From assembly GCA_029255685.2 (NCBI GenBank), contig CM055314.2, positions 39,066,790-39,130,789 of the forward strand: a stretch of 64,000 bases of DNA, given 5' to 3'. The position numbers and the translations under genes are program-made. The DNA is from Silene conica. Lineage: Eukaryota > Streptophyta > Magnoliopsida > Caryophyllales > Caryophyllaceae. Positions 10,733 through 20,883 of this stretch are shown here, one piece after another (positions within the stretch are counted from its first letter, which is position 1; the number at the start of each line of letters is the position of its first letter). The notes under the pieces are model-generated. The model was not told the origin of the DNA. It did no database searches and saw only the letters and a program-made list of their open reading frames with translations.

Positions 10733-12455
10733 TGATGCGTGCCTATTTTATGATGTTTTACATCTATTTTTACACGCATTTTAGAGCTCATTTACGATGT
10801 TTTAGCCCTTATTTCCCAACAATTGTCTACTTTCGTATTTTTATGCTCTTTTGCAGAATTATGCGGAAAAGGGATGATTTTATACCAAATTTATGCCCTC
10901 GGGACTTTTTATGACTAAGGATAAGAAGGAACGAAGCTTAGCGCACATTTCAAGGCCTAAAGATAACTTTTACAAGCAAAGAATCGATCTTCGATGTTGC
11001 AGCCTGTTTCAAATGGCTATATCTCGAGTTATAGAGCTGATAATGGAGTGATTCCAGTTGGAGGTGAAAGCTTATCCTCTTAGCTTTCCAACGCCGCGCG
11101 AATCGCTTGATTACGATAAGTAACGAAGAAATGGCAGCTGTTTTAAGAACGATGCGCGCTGCAGTCCCGACAGTTGGTCGACCGACCGACTATTTGGGTC
11201 GACCGACCAGTTGCCTATTGGAAAAGCCCAGAATTTGCCTGAAGCCCAGGAATTGCATAAAATCCGTAAAGCGGTCGACCGACCCAAAATATTGGTCGAC
11301 CGACCACAGCACCGACCCAGAAGTTTCCGCGAAGCCCATTAAAGTATTTAGGTCATTAGGAAACTCTTTTTTTCCGCCTATTTAAGCCAAATTTCGTAAT
11401 TAGGGTTGACGATCAAGATTTCCATCAAGTTTTCTACCTAGTTTTTATCATGAAGTTACATCTAGTTTTAGTTTTAATCTTTCAATAATCACCAAACACT
11501 TTTCTTTAGTTTTATACATTGTTCATCATCAATCTTTCAACAATATTCAATAAAGCTTGTTCTTTTCCGCCTTAATCCTTATTTCTGGTAATTCCTCTCT
11601 TATTTTATGTTTTATTATTGCTAGTTTATAATTATTGCATATGGTTAAGTTAGAATCCCAAGCCTTTATTATTATTGCATGTTTAGATTGATGTTCTTTA
11701 TAATTTCCATGTTTATTCCTATTTTTATTATTGTTTCAATAGTTATGAGTAGCTAATTTCATATGTTAGGACGTAGGGAGTAAATATGCGAAGGTAGTAT
11801 AAATTCCGAATCGACATGTTGCAGGGTGGAGGTCGGCCGACCGGGTTAGCTGATCGGTCGACCGACACGCGTATGAATTTTGTTTCGCTTTAATTTGTAG
11901 ACTATAATAACCTACAATGAGACCAAAAGGAGACTTGTAGGATGTTAGTATTGACCTACCCAAGATTGAGAGATTTGGAGAGGGCATTGGTTTACATCTT
12001 AAGACGGATAGGTTACTTAAGACTGAAAGGTTTGTGACCTAGAATTTAGGGATCACCCTTATTGTTGACACCCAATAATTGTGAGACCTAGGAACTAATA
12101 GCATAGACCGAAAAGGAGCTATTAGGTAACATAGACCTAAAGGGCATGTTACACCCCTTATGCGACTGCAATACATGTTGACTTAGGATTTATATTATCT
12201 TAGCTGTTTATTACCCAAACATCCTAGCATCTCTTTTATCATAGTTTATTTTCATCTTATTTACTTGTTTTATTTTATATTTGTTTTAGACTTAGCAACA
12301 ACCAATCAAACCCCCTCTCTATTGTTACTTTGTAGATTAAAAATTAGCAAACGGAATTAACCTTGTCTCTCTGTGGTTCGACCCTTACTATCACTATCAA
12401 TAGTTTTAGTTTGGTTTATAAATCTTATCTTTGACACCCACAACGACGGGTATCA
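10733..12455 (+). mobile_element. Athila-like solo LTR
   Basis: Starts TGATGCGTGCC and ends GACGGGTATCA, 1723 bp, flanked by the 5-bp duplication GCTAT (10728-10732 and 12456-12460). The 3' portion has the phrase CTCTGTGGTTCGACCCTTA near 12370, typical of Athila-type LTR ends and shared with 44835. No interior is present, so this is a solo LTR left by recombination between the two LTRs of a full element. It lies within the older LTR of the gag-only element. Confidence 0.85.
11176..11305 (+). repeat. GGTCGACCGACC array in the Athila-like solo LTR
   Basis: Four copies, at 11176-11187, 11197-11208, 11273-11284 and 11294-11305, arranged as two close pairs. Degenerate copies follow near 11831-11868. 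Confidence 0.85.
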
Positions 12456-12488
12456 GCTATTGTAGTGATGCGTGTTAAGTTATGCGTT

Positions 12489-12896
12489 AAGATGTCTCCT
12501 CTGAACTTAATCCGTAGGTTGTTTGTCATATATAGGGGTATTCGTTGAGATGTCGCCTCTGAGCCCTATATGTGTTTGTTTTTCATGTGTGGGGGTATGC
12601 GTTGAGTTGTCGCCTCTGAGCCCTATACGTGTTTAGTTGTCATGTCTGGGGTATGCGTTGAGATGTCGCCTCTGAGCCCAGACATGTTTGTGTGATCGCG
12701 TCAGGAGATGCCTTAAGTTGGCCTCTGAGTCTGACGAGTAGAGCAACTGCACAACGGGAAAGTAAAGTTGTAATACCTTACCCGGGGTGCAGGTGTTGGA
12801 TGCTAGGCCATGCGTTGAGTTATCGCCTCTGAGTCTAGTGTCTTGTGATGTAGTAGGGGAACATGCATTGAGTTGTCGCCTCTGAGTTCCGTACTT
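12489..12896 (+). repeat. degenerate tandem repeat in the LTR, left part
   Basis: Units of about 60-70 bases share the core GTTGAGTTGTCGCCTCTGAG. At least six are visible before the CACTA insertion, and the array resumes at 16612 after it, so the transposon landed inside the array. Confidence 0.75.
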
Positions 12897-12929
12897 CACT
12901 AGTAGAAAAATAAAATTTGGCAAGCATTT

Positions 12930-13155
12930 ATGGCTACGGTTGTAGTTAATAACCGTAGCCGTAAAAATTTTGAGAATAGGGTTTTAGTTTTGGCTACGGT
13001 TGTTTTCAAAAATCGTGGCCAAAACTAAAAAAAGCTATGGTTGTAGATCATAACCGTAGCCAAAACTATTTTAAAAAAATAAAAAACAACGGTTATTCTC
13101 AAAAAACCGTAGAAAAAAAGGAAAAGACTACGGTCAATCTTAAGAACCTTAGCCA
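12930..13155 (+). repeat. left subterminal repeats of the CACTA
   Basis: Several copies of GGCTACGGTTGT and its inverse AACCGTAGCC, many as short inverted pairs separated by a few A/T bases. They are the likely binding sites of the element's transposase system. Confidence 0.85.
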
Positions 13156-14316
13156 TATATTTATTTAATTTTTTTTAGAAAGATTGAAGATAAACCTCCT
13201 AACCTCATTTACAAAAGATTTTCATTGTTATACGACTAAAACCTAATTAAGCCATCCTCCACCAATCGCCTTCACATCCTCCACTCCGGTAATCCAGTGA
13301 CCAGACCTCCGCCAGGAACATTGTCTCGCTGCTCTCACACACCATCTCCCGTCGTCCCCTTCCAATTCACCCATTGTATGTGAAACTCGAGGTATGTAAA
13401 TTAATCGAAGAATACATTTGTTTGAACCTGTTATTAATAAGTCATGGGATGGCAACAATATATGCTGGAGCCTCATCATCATCATAGGCGGCTGCAACTA
13501 TTGGATTACTGCAATGTGTCCCCATTAATCAAGTTTCTTCATTATTAGGGTTGCCTTATCTCTCACCTCGCTCGTTTGCGTCATCTTTCAGGGTTTCAGC
13601 TGGTATATATTTGTTAGGCATTTCATCCAACATTTTGTGTGCGTGGTGTAAACTGCTGTTACTGTGTTTTGTTATGATTGTTTTGAATTTTTGTAATCTG
13701 GGTGTTTGAAGGAAATTAAGTGTTCATGTTGGTGACTTGTGTTTGCTTATGTTTGTTTATCTTTCTGTCTACTCTTTCCGTCGTTGGTTTTTTCTTTTTC
13801 TGTACATTTGCTTTTGACACAAAGTAGGGGGAAAGGAGAGATTGTTTCTTTTTCGGAAGAAACAATGATGTTTTCATCAGCACGACTTTCTCAAAACTAC
13901 AGCCTCATATTCGGGATTGGCTAACATTTCTACCTGTAAGGCTGTAACAATCCGACTGGACTTCGCAGCTTCTTTAACCTCTGAAGAATGCATTTAGTAA
14001 GGCATTGTTCACCATTAAACTATTAATACATTAGCTTTTCATATGATATTTGTATACACCTATTGCTGTAAATGAGGATCATTTCAGTTCATTATCTGCG
14101 GTGTAGAGTGTTTTTCTTCTTTACTGGGGAGTCAGTGACTTAGTGGGCAGGGGTCATACAACGACACACCTTTATATTGCTTTTTTTTCGCTCTCATTTC
14201 ACTATAGCAGTGCCAATGAAACAACTCCATTACTTTAACACAGATAATGTTGTATCTGTGATCTTTGTAGGAATCTCTCTAATATCATTGAATTTGAATT
14301 GTCTTTCTTTTTGCAG
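13156..14316 (+). other. CACTA interior of unknown origin
   Basis: Unrecognised. It has the texture of plant gene 5' leader and intron sequence (CT-rich tracts, TTTCAGGGTTTCAG near 13590, TTTTTGCAG at 14308-14316), and could be the leader and intron upstream of the captured CCT5 exon or a third captured locus. ORFs here (13243-13497 on -, 13739-13924 on +) have no recognisable domain. Confidence 0.4.
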
Positions 14317-15838
14317 TGTGAACCGTTGTAAGCGCAAGTTGGCAGAGATTGCAATTAAAGAGGTTATGGCTGTTCCAGACATAGAACGAAAGGATGTTAA
14401 CTTTGATCTGATAAAGGTGGAAGGCAAAGTCGGGGGAAACTTGAAGATACTGAACTCATCTGTGGAATTGTTGTTGACAAAGACATGAGCCATCCCCAGA
14501 TGCCAAATAAAATAGAAGATGCTAATATAGCAATTCTAACGTGCCCCTTTGAGCCACCTAAGCCAAAAACTAAGCATAAGGTTGAAATTGACACAGTAGA
14601 GAAATTCTTTAATCTGCTTCTATACTCTGACCTTATAGGGCAACCACTAAGCTTTTTAGTTTGTTGTTGTCTCAGGCTAAACATTATTCATTGGCCTATC
14701 CTATTAATTCTCAATGATTTATATAAGACTTGCCTTTACACGTCTCCAAAACCAGACTTTTCATTTGAATCTGCTCCCCTTAGGCCCCACAACAAGAATG
14801 TATTGCTGACAGCGTTCCATCACCATTGTTGTGTAAACAAGAACAACAGTTCTTTGACGACATGGTTCAGAAGTGTAAGGTGGTTATTATCTTCTTTCTC
14901 TACTAGATTATATTACTCTGACACTTTATGCTTTAATTGTTCCATTTTCTCTGAAACTTTGATGTGTATGCGATGCCATATAGGATTGTCTTGCCATTTT
15001 CTGGTTGCAAGTACGTGTTAGGTGCGCGACTCGAATCTGCATGACTGCATGTACTTCAGAATCGTGTTTTGGTGGGAGCTACTTGGTCAGGGGACAAATT
15101 TACGTTGGTGTATCGATGAATAATTGTAATTTTAATGGGATTGGCTTGTATGTTTTTGTTGAACTTTTTTTTACATTCCATGATGGAGTCGGTTATTATA
15201 GTTTGTGCCAGTTGATTATGATGGATAATGATATACCAACCTTTTGTTGTGTAATGGCTGAGTGAATGTGATGAGTTGTGAGTTAATGATGTAGCGGGTT
15301 TGTAGGCCATGCATGTCTAACGCGTGGGTCGTGTGTTACAGGATGTTGGGGTGAACTTGGTTATCTGTCCATGGTGTTTTGATGATATGGCAAATCATTT
15401 GCTAATGCACAGGAATTTACCTGTTGTCAGATGGGTTGGCGGTGTGGAGTTGGAACTTATTGCAATTGCCACAGGTTTGTAATAATCTGTAAATTTTGTT
15501 TATTTTATCTACTTTTGAAGTAAGAAATTTTGTTTATTTTATGTTCATGTGCCTTCATTACATATTTGGACACTGTGTTATTTTGGGTTAGAAATTTAAG
15601 ACAGGATGCCCTATATAAATCAGTGAAAAACTTGACTATAAATCCTTGCATTAGTTATGAGTCACTTCCAGTGCTAATCTATGTCATTTTCAAACGTTTC
15701 CCAACTTCTATTTTCTATCCCTATGCTGATATCTGATCTAACTTCTGCAGGCTGGATTAGTTTGTGAGAAAGCGTTCGGTAGAACTAAAGATCGAATGTT
15801 GTATATCGGACATTGTGCCAATTCGAGGGCTGTAACCA
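14317..15838 (+). pseudogene. CCT5: captured fragment of the chaperonin CCT5 gene (TCP-1 epsilon)
   Basis: CCT5 is one of eight subunits of the cytosolic TRiC/CCT chaperonin, which folds actin, tubulin and other proteins using ATP. Four exon pieces can be read: 14317-14607 ([36 protein letters not shown]), about 14836-14879 ([12 protein letters not shown]), 15342-15474 ([27 protein letters not shown]) and 15751-15838 ([16 protein letters not shown]). They cover part of the intermediate and apical domains. Introns keep GT and AG ends (14880, 15341, 15475, 15750), so genomic DNA was captured, not cDNA. Broken: a 1-base shift in the first piece near 14430, about 225 extra bases between the first and second pieces, and loss of the exon for the segment after IATG. 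The N- and C-terminal parts of the gene are absent. Confidence 0.93.
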
Positions 15839-16156
15839 TGAAAATACTACTGCTTTTGAGAACTACAGTAGAATCTTTGTTCCTGATGGGCTTGAGTATG
15901 ACCTTAAAGAACCTGTGAGAGTCAATGTTCTTGTCTACCATATCCAGAAGATAAAGTCATGTGGCACTGATGTCATTGCTGAGACCGGGGATTCATGCTT
16001 TAACTGTTAAAAACTGAAGCTTCACAAGGGTTGCAGATATGAGTTCCGAATGCAGTATAGATCAATTGGATGGTCTGTTGGGACTACTCTTGGTTATGCA
16101 CAAACAGTTCCTGAAAAGCAAGTTTTTGCATTCATTGGTGATGCTAGTTTTTCATA
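15839..16156 (+). pseudogene. PDC: captured fragment of a pyruvate decarboxylase gene
   Basis: Pyruvate decarboxylase converts pyruvate to acetaldehyde and CO2 with thiamine diphosphate, in the cytosol, feeding ethanol fermentation. The fragment reads [40 protein letters not shown] and, after an in-frame TAA near 16008, KLKLHKGC and [19 protein letters not shown]. It ends at FIGDAS, where functional enzymes have the GDGS thiamine-diphosphate motif. It is one exon-like block of about 320 bases from the start of the C-terminal cofactor domain. It joins the CCT5 exon directly, in the same direction but another frame, so no fused protein is expected. Confidence 0.9.
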
Positions 16157-16334
16157 ATTTTATAGAGTATGATTTTCATTCTGCATTTTTGTTAGGAAGT
16201 ATTTAAAAAGTGTGTATTTGGAGACTAATGTATTAACTTTTTTATATTTAAATTATAATCATTGGATAATAATTTGTTGAGCCACCAAAATATATTTGTA
16301 TAAATAGTTTTTTTTTTTAAGTTTTTGATTGAGA

Positions 16335-16562
16335 ATTGGCTACGGTTGTTCGTATTAACCGTAGCCTTTTCATGAACTTTGGCTACGGTTTTCCATAAGA
16401 ACCGTAGCCTTTTCATGACTTTTGGCTACGGTTCTCCACGACAACCGTAGCGTTTAATATTTTAGGCTACGGTTATAAAACCGTAGCCATATGTCCCTTA
16501 CCTAAGGCTACCCCTTGATTTGCTACGGTTGGACAACCGTAGCCTTATGCCATTTTTAACCG
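16335..16562 (+). repeat. right subterminal repeats of the CACTA
   Basis: At least seven copies of GGCTACGGTT or AACCGTAGCC, several forming short inverted pairs, mirroring the left end. Confidence 0.87.
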
Positions 16563-16611
16563 TAGTCGTATGTGTTTTTTGTACTAGTGCTTGTGATTGT
16601 GAATTTGGATG

Positions 16612-16835
16612 CTAGTCCATGCGTTGAGTTGTCGCCTCTGAGTCTAGTGTCTTGTTGAATAGCAGGTCCATGCGTTGAGTTGTCGCCTTTGAGTCCTTGC
16701 TTGAGATTGTGAATTTGGTATCTAGGTTATGCGTTAAGATGTCGGCTCTGAACCTTTATACTTGCTGATTATTTAGTATCTAGGTTATGTCTTAAGTTGA
16801 CCGCTGAACCTTATACTTGTTGAGTTTTATATCTG
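16612..16835 (+). repeat. degenerate tandem repeat in the LTR, right part
   Basis: Continuation of the array at 12489-12896 with the same core (GTTGAGTTGTCGCCTCTGAG), about four units. Confidence 0.75.
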
Positions 16836-17549
16836 CTTGCCTAGAGTCGGTACAGTGTCAGATATAGATGTTGATATTGATGAGTATTGTACCTTGACTA
16901 TTGGTATTGTTCATCCAAGGCATTGGATGATTCTTTGGTCAGTTTCGTAAATAGTTTAGATTGAAAGACCCCCCGGCTGGGCAACCGACAGGGAAACCGT
17001 CTCTCCTTCCAAATGGTTTCTGAAGTTGGTTGAGAGCCTTGCATTAGTAATTTCATGATGATATGAGATTCAGTTATTGGGATTATCTGCTTCACATGTT
17101 TATATATGTTGTTGGAGTATTCTGTTTGTATTGTTGTGTTACGTGTCGATACAAAAGGTGGCAAGGAGAACTCTAGTCACTCCCCACTGATTGTGGCGTA
17201 CATGTTTACATGTATGTAGGTACATGCAGGAGGTAGGCAGGGGTTGCTGAGAGCTAGCGAGCGATGATCCGCTTATCATCGATTTGAGTTACACACTTCT
17301 TAGCTAGACTCTAGACTTTTGGATACATTTTTTGTTTTTGAGTGCCTGTAGGGATGTACCATCCCAGGCTGTTGTATATATTTTACTTTCAGTACTTAGA
17401 CAGTTATACTTATCTATTTCTGTTTATATCAGTTTCAGTTTCAGTTTTTAATTCACCTCGTATGTTAGTTATGTTAAAAAGTTTAATTCTGCTGCATTTT
17501 TAGTATTTTGTATGTTTATATTTTCCGCTTTCGCGAGGGGTTTTACAGT

Positions 17550-17561
17550 TGGTATCAGAGC
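17550..17561 (+). other. primer-binding site of the gag-only element
   Basis: TGGTATCAGAGC, two bases after the LTR end at 17547; initiator methionine tRNA type. Confidence 0.85.
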
Positions 17562-17718
17562 ATTATTGCTGCAGACGCACTCATGTGACCCCCAACCTTA
17601 ACTTCACCATATAATTGAATAATGAATGAGAGATGGGGTAGATTTAAGGACTTATATTGTAGTCTGTTTGTGCCTTGTTAGGAATACGTCTAACAGTTTA
17701 TTCTCTTATGATTGAAGA

Positions 17719-18834
17719 ATGACAGAGCCGACCGATGCCGAGAATGCTGAGACGCAAGCCCTCATTCAAACTCTTCAGAATTGCATAGCTATGTCGTCTA
17801 TGCCTTCTTCTTCATTTCAAACCTCGGGAAGTAACCAACCTGGAGGATTGGCTTGGATTATCACTCAGATGTGGAGGAATGCAGCTAAGACATTCGACGG
17901 AGAGACTACTTCTGCGACCCTCACCGCTTGGTTCTTTGACATGGAAAGGAATTTCATGATTTATGGTGTTCGATCTGAGGATCAGTCCCGAGTTGCATCT
18001 CAGTTCTTAGTTCGTGAGGCTAGACGTTGGTGGTTGACCATCAGCGCTCCCCCTACTCGTGACCCTACTTTCACTTGGGGTCGTTTCAAGACTCTTCTTG
18101 GCATGAGGTTTTACCACAGGGATATACGCCAAGATAAGATGACCGAGTTCATGAACCTTCGCCAAGGAACCCTTTCTGTTCAAGCCTTCACCAATCGATT
18201 TGAGGAGCTAATCCACTTTGTCCCACAGCTAGTTGAGAAAGAGGAAGACAAAGCTTACTTGTTTCTGAGCAAGCTTAATGCTGAGACTAGGAGTGTAGCC
18301 AGTGGTGACCCGACTTCTTACTTCCAGAGTTACTACGGTGTCTTACGAGCGGAGGACCCCTACCAGATCTATTGTGAAGGAGCTAGAGCCTTCTCTCCTC
18401 CTCAACCGCCCTCACATAGATGGCGAAGCGGGAGACCTCTTAGTCCTCCTGCGTCCTCCCCCCTTGGAAAAAGGAAGCGTGCCCAGAAGAAGAAGAAGTC
18501 CAAGAAAGCTAAGACTTCTCAGGTTCGAAGCATGAGCCTTCCACCTGACGCTCCCCTAAAGTGTTTCAAGTGCCGCAAAGACCTTCATCCTGGAGTTGAC
18601 TGCCATGGTAACCCTTATCTTTGTCATACCTGCGGGAAAGTTGGACATCGCTCTTTCGAGTGCCCCGTGGGGAAGGTCGCCATTGACAGAGCTGTCACTA
18701 TGGACCCAGAGGCTGAGACAAGTGGAGCCGGAGCTGTTCAGATACAAGCTGTGACTGGAGTTCACCCCGACCCACCTACTGGTACGTACATGTCTACTGC
18801 TTTGTTTTTAATCTGGTGTACGTATAACCGTTAA
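17719..18834 (+). CDS. Gag of the gag-only Gypsy element
   Basis: Retrotransposon Gag of 371 residues, which would form the capsid and bind RNA. The Retrotrans_gag core lies at about residues 45-190 (TAWFFDMERNFMIYGV, EARRWWLTI, FKTLLGMRFYHRDIRQDKMTE, GTLSVQAFTNRFEELI). A basic segment (KKKKSKKAK, about 257-265) precedes cysteine-rich nucleic-acid binding motifs: a CFKC start near 282 and a CHTCGKVGHRSFEC knuckle near 304. The end (PPTGTYMSTALF) recalls the linker to a Gypsy protease, but no protease active site follows. It lies 158 bases after the primer-binding site, the normal place for gag. The reading frame itself is open throughout. Confidence 0.75.
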   Translation: MTEPTDAENAETQALIQTLQNCIAMSSMPSSSFQTSGSNQPGGLAWIITQMWRNAAKTFDGETTSATLTAWFFDMERNFMIYGVRSEDQSRVASQFLVREARRWWLTISAPPTRDPTFTWGRFKTLLGMRFYHRDIRQDKMTEFMNLRQGTLSVQAFTNRFEELIHFVPQLVEKEEDKAYLFLSKLNAETRSVASGDPTSYFQSYYGVLRAEDPYQIYCEGARAFSPPQPPSHRWRSGRPLSPPASSPLGKRKRAQKKKKSKKAKTSQVRSMSLPPDAPLKCFKCRKDLHPGVDCHGNPYLCHTCGKVGHRSFECPVGKVAIDRAVTMDPEAETSGAGAVQIQAVTGVHPDPPTGTYMSTALFLIWCTYNR

Positions 18835-20865
18835 GATCTTAGTCTCGTCCCTTAGATTCCTGATAATCTTCTTTGGAATCCACCTTCATTTCCTTTCGAC
18901 TCAACCTGGTAACTTGCTTCTCTGGAACACGTTGCTCGGTAACTCACCTTAGCCAGACTTGGGAATTTCTTGAGGTCAACTGTATACCGTGTTTTGGAGA
19001 GTGTTGTTACTTGAGAAAACCTAGAAAGCTTTATGATATAGGTTTTGGTGGCCCTAGTGTTTATATGTTACTAATTTGAAGGTAAAGGTGAGCGATGAGG
19101 TAATTGCGCTAAGTAGAGTGTTATACGTGGCCTTCGACGGAACTTAGGGTGAGAATCTTGTTGAGTCATGGATAACTGTAAAATTTGAGTTGCCAATTGA
19201 GGATCTAAAGGTACTTAGAGTAGTGAGTAATTTCGAGGATTAAGCTTAAGGTACTGATGTTGTCTGATAAGGGAATGAGGTAAGTTAATGCTGCTTAAAC
19301 TTGAGGAACGAGAGTTGTTAGTAACGGTGTGAGAACATGGGAACATTTACAAAGAACTTGTGGAATTGACTGAGTGGTTGACCTTAAATTGCTTAATGGA
19401 TCTTAACATTTATCTAATGAAGAACTTAAAGGAAAATTTAGGGTGCATCACCAGTTTGAGAATGGGATAGAATGATTCATTGGGAGATGTAGTTTGGAAA
19501 CACATTGATTTAAGTATGGTTATTTGGTAGACTGTAACACAAGTATAGTAGATATATCATAGGAGTTTAATAGCCTGGGAGTTGATTGAATTGTCATTTA
19601 AGAACTATCTGAGATGGGTTATCTAAACTTTTGGGAATAGGTAACTGGAAGGATGATGCTGCTTTAGACTTTGAGGAACTTTGAGATCTATATCGTTTCG
19701 AGGAAATAGTCATGAGAACTGGTCATAGGCTTGCTTGACTTAGAAGTTGTTACTTTAGTGAGACCTTACCTTGGAATGTTCGCTTCATGGTAATAGATGA
19801 CTTTGGAGAACTTAGGATTTGAACTACGTAGGACTAAAGGATATAGGTGATTTTTGGTTATGGCCTGTTTGATTGAGAAGAGTCATAGTGTAGAATGTTT
19901 GGTATCCTAAATTTTAGAATTTAATGTTATGGTGCTAGAATTCTGGTTTAGAATTCGAAGGTGCGTGAACCCGTGTCTGAGGGATGTATATAGACTTCTA
20001 CATTGAGTGTGAGTTTTGGAAAACACCATGTTGAGGAATGCCTCGTTTTGAGGATGAGATGATAGTAAGAGGGATCGTGAAACCATTGTGAGTCTAGAGA
20101 TCACTGGAATTGTCTTCTTGGGAGATACTAAGAATCGTTGTAACGATGTCTCGATTTTGGAGTGAGCGGTTAGGGTGCCCATGTTTAGCAAAAGTTACTG
20201 TCCTCCTTGACCTTTAACCTGGTTCATTCGTTCCTTCGGTCCTTCCTTGTACGTCCTGTCAGTTGTGAAACTTGTAATTTCTGATCCTTCGTGTACAAGG
20301 TAATCCTTACGATCGTCTCTACGTTCTCAAGCGACTGTTTTTGAAACTTGTTCCCCGATTGTTGACGTTAAATTCGCTGTTTTTGGAAAGACTTAATTGT
20401 TTTGAGAATTTGAAACTACTTCCTCCTCCGTTGAAAGTGACTTTTAGTCGATTATTACAATTTTACACTTTTGAGGAATCTTAAATAAAGGTTCATCTGG
20501 GAAATTTGGTTTTGAAAGAACTGGTTAACTTCAATTTGGATTGATCTCAGTGTTGGTTAGTCATCTGAACTCGTTATTGGAGACGTCTGATAACCCGTAT
20601 TGTGCTTATCAACACCAGATCGATCAGGATTTTGAATTTTCAATGATTTAATTTTGGGACTTGTCTCAGATTTGGAATGTTGGACTCTTGAATACGTAAC
20701 GAGAATCTCAATGTCCATTGACAGAGACTTGTACCTCAAGATCTTTTGCTTCTTTAAACCTTTTGAAGGATAAAGTTTTGGGTTACCATAAGCCTGGTAG
20801 AACGTTTTGGTAGTTAGAGTCATTTCCGTACTTACTTCTGTCTTCCAATTTCGAGGACGAAACTT
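18835..20865 (+). other. coding-free interior of the gag-only element
   Basis: Two kilobases between gag and the 3' LTR with no pol domain in any frame. It is rich in words such as TTGAGGAAC, GGAATGAGG and CTTGAGG. Near the end comes TTCGAGGACGAAACTTTTTA, the phrase that commonly stands just before the 3' LTR in Tekay-type and related Gypsy elements. Confidence 0.6.
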
Positions 20866-20883
20866 TTTAAAAGATGGGGTGAT
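20866..20883 (+). other. polypurine tract
   Basis: AAAAGATGGGGTGAT-type purine-rich run directly before the LTR start TGTATCATCCC. Confidence 0.65.

Larger units (their letters stand above)
12897..16589 (+). mobile_element. CACTA (En/Spm-type) transposon carrying host gene fragments
   Basis: Ends are CACTAGTAGAAAAA on the left and, inverted, CACTAGTACAAAAA on the right. The 3-bp duplication CTT flanks it (12894-12896 and 16590-16592). Subterminal regions at both ends are packed with GGCTACGGTT and AACCGTAGCC in both orientations, as expected for transposase binding in this superfamily. The 3.7 kb interior shows no transposase. Instead it holds exons and introns of CCT5 (14317-15838) and a piece of pyruvate decarboxylase (15839-16156), both on +. 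It is therefore a non-autonomous, gene-capturing CACTA that depends on transposase from elsewhere. Confidence 0.93.
9160..17547 (+). repeat. 5' LTR of the gag-only element, interrupted
   Basis: The left part matches 20884-22421 closely; the right end is GGTTTTACA just before the primer-binding site. Within it sit an Athila-like solo LTR (10733-12455) and a CACTA transposon (12897-16589), each flanked by its own target duplication, and this fixes the LTR pieces as 9160-10732, 12461-12896 and 16593-17547. A C/G-rich phrase of the type GGGAAACCG occurs twice, near 10620 and 16980. Confidence 0.75.

Noticed and set aside
14317-16156. A working CCT5 or PDC gene, or a functional fusion protein
   Set aside because: Both are partial, an exon is missing, frames are shifted and stopped, and the two pieces are in different frames inside a transposon.
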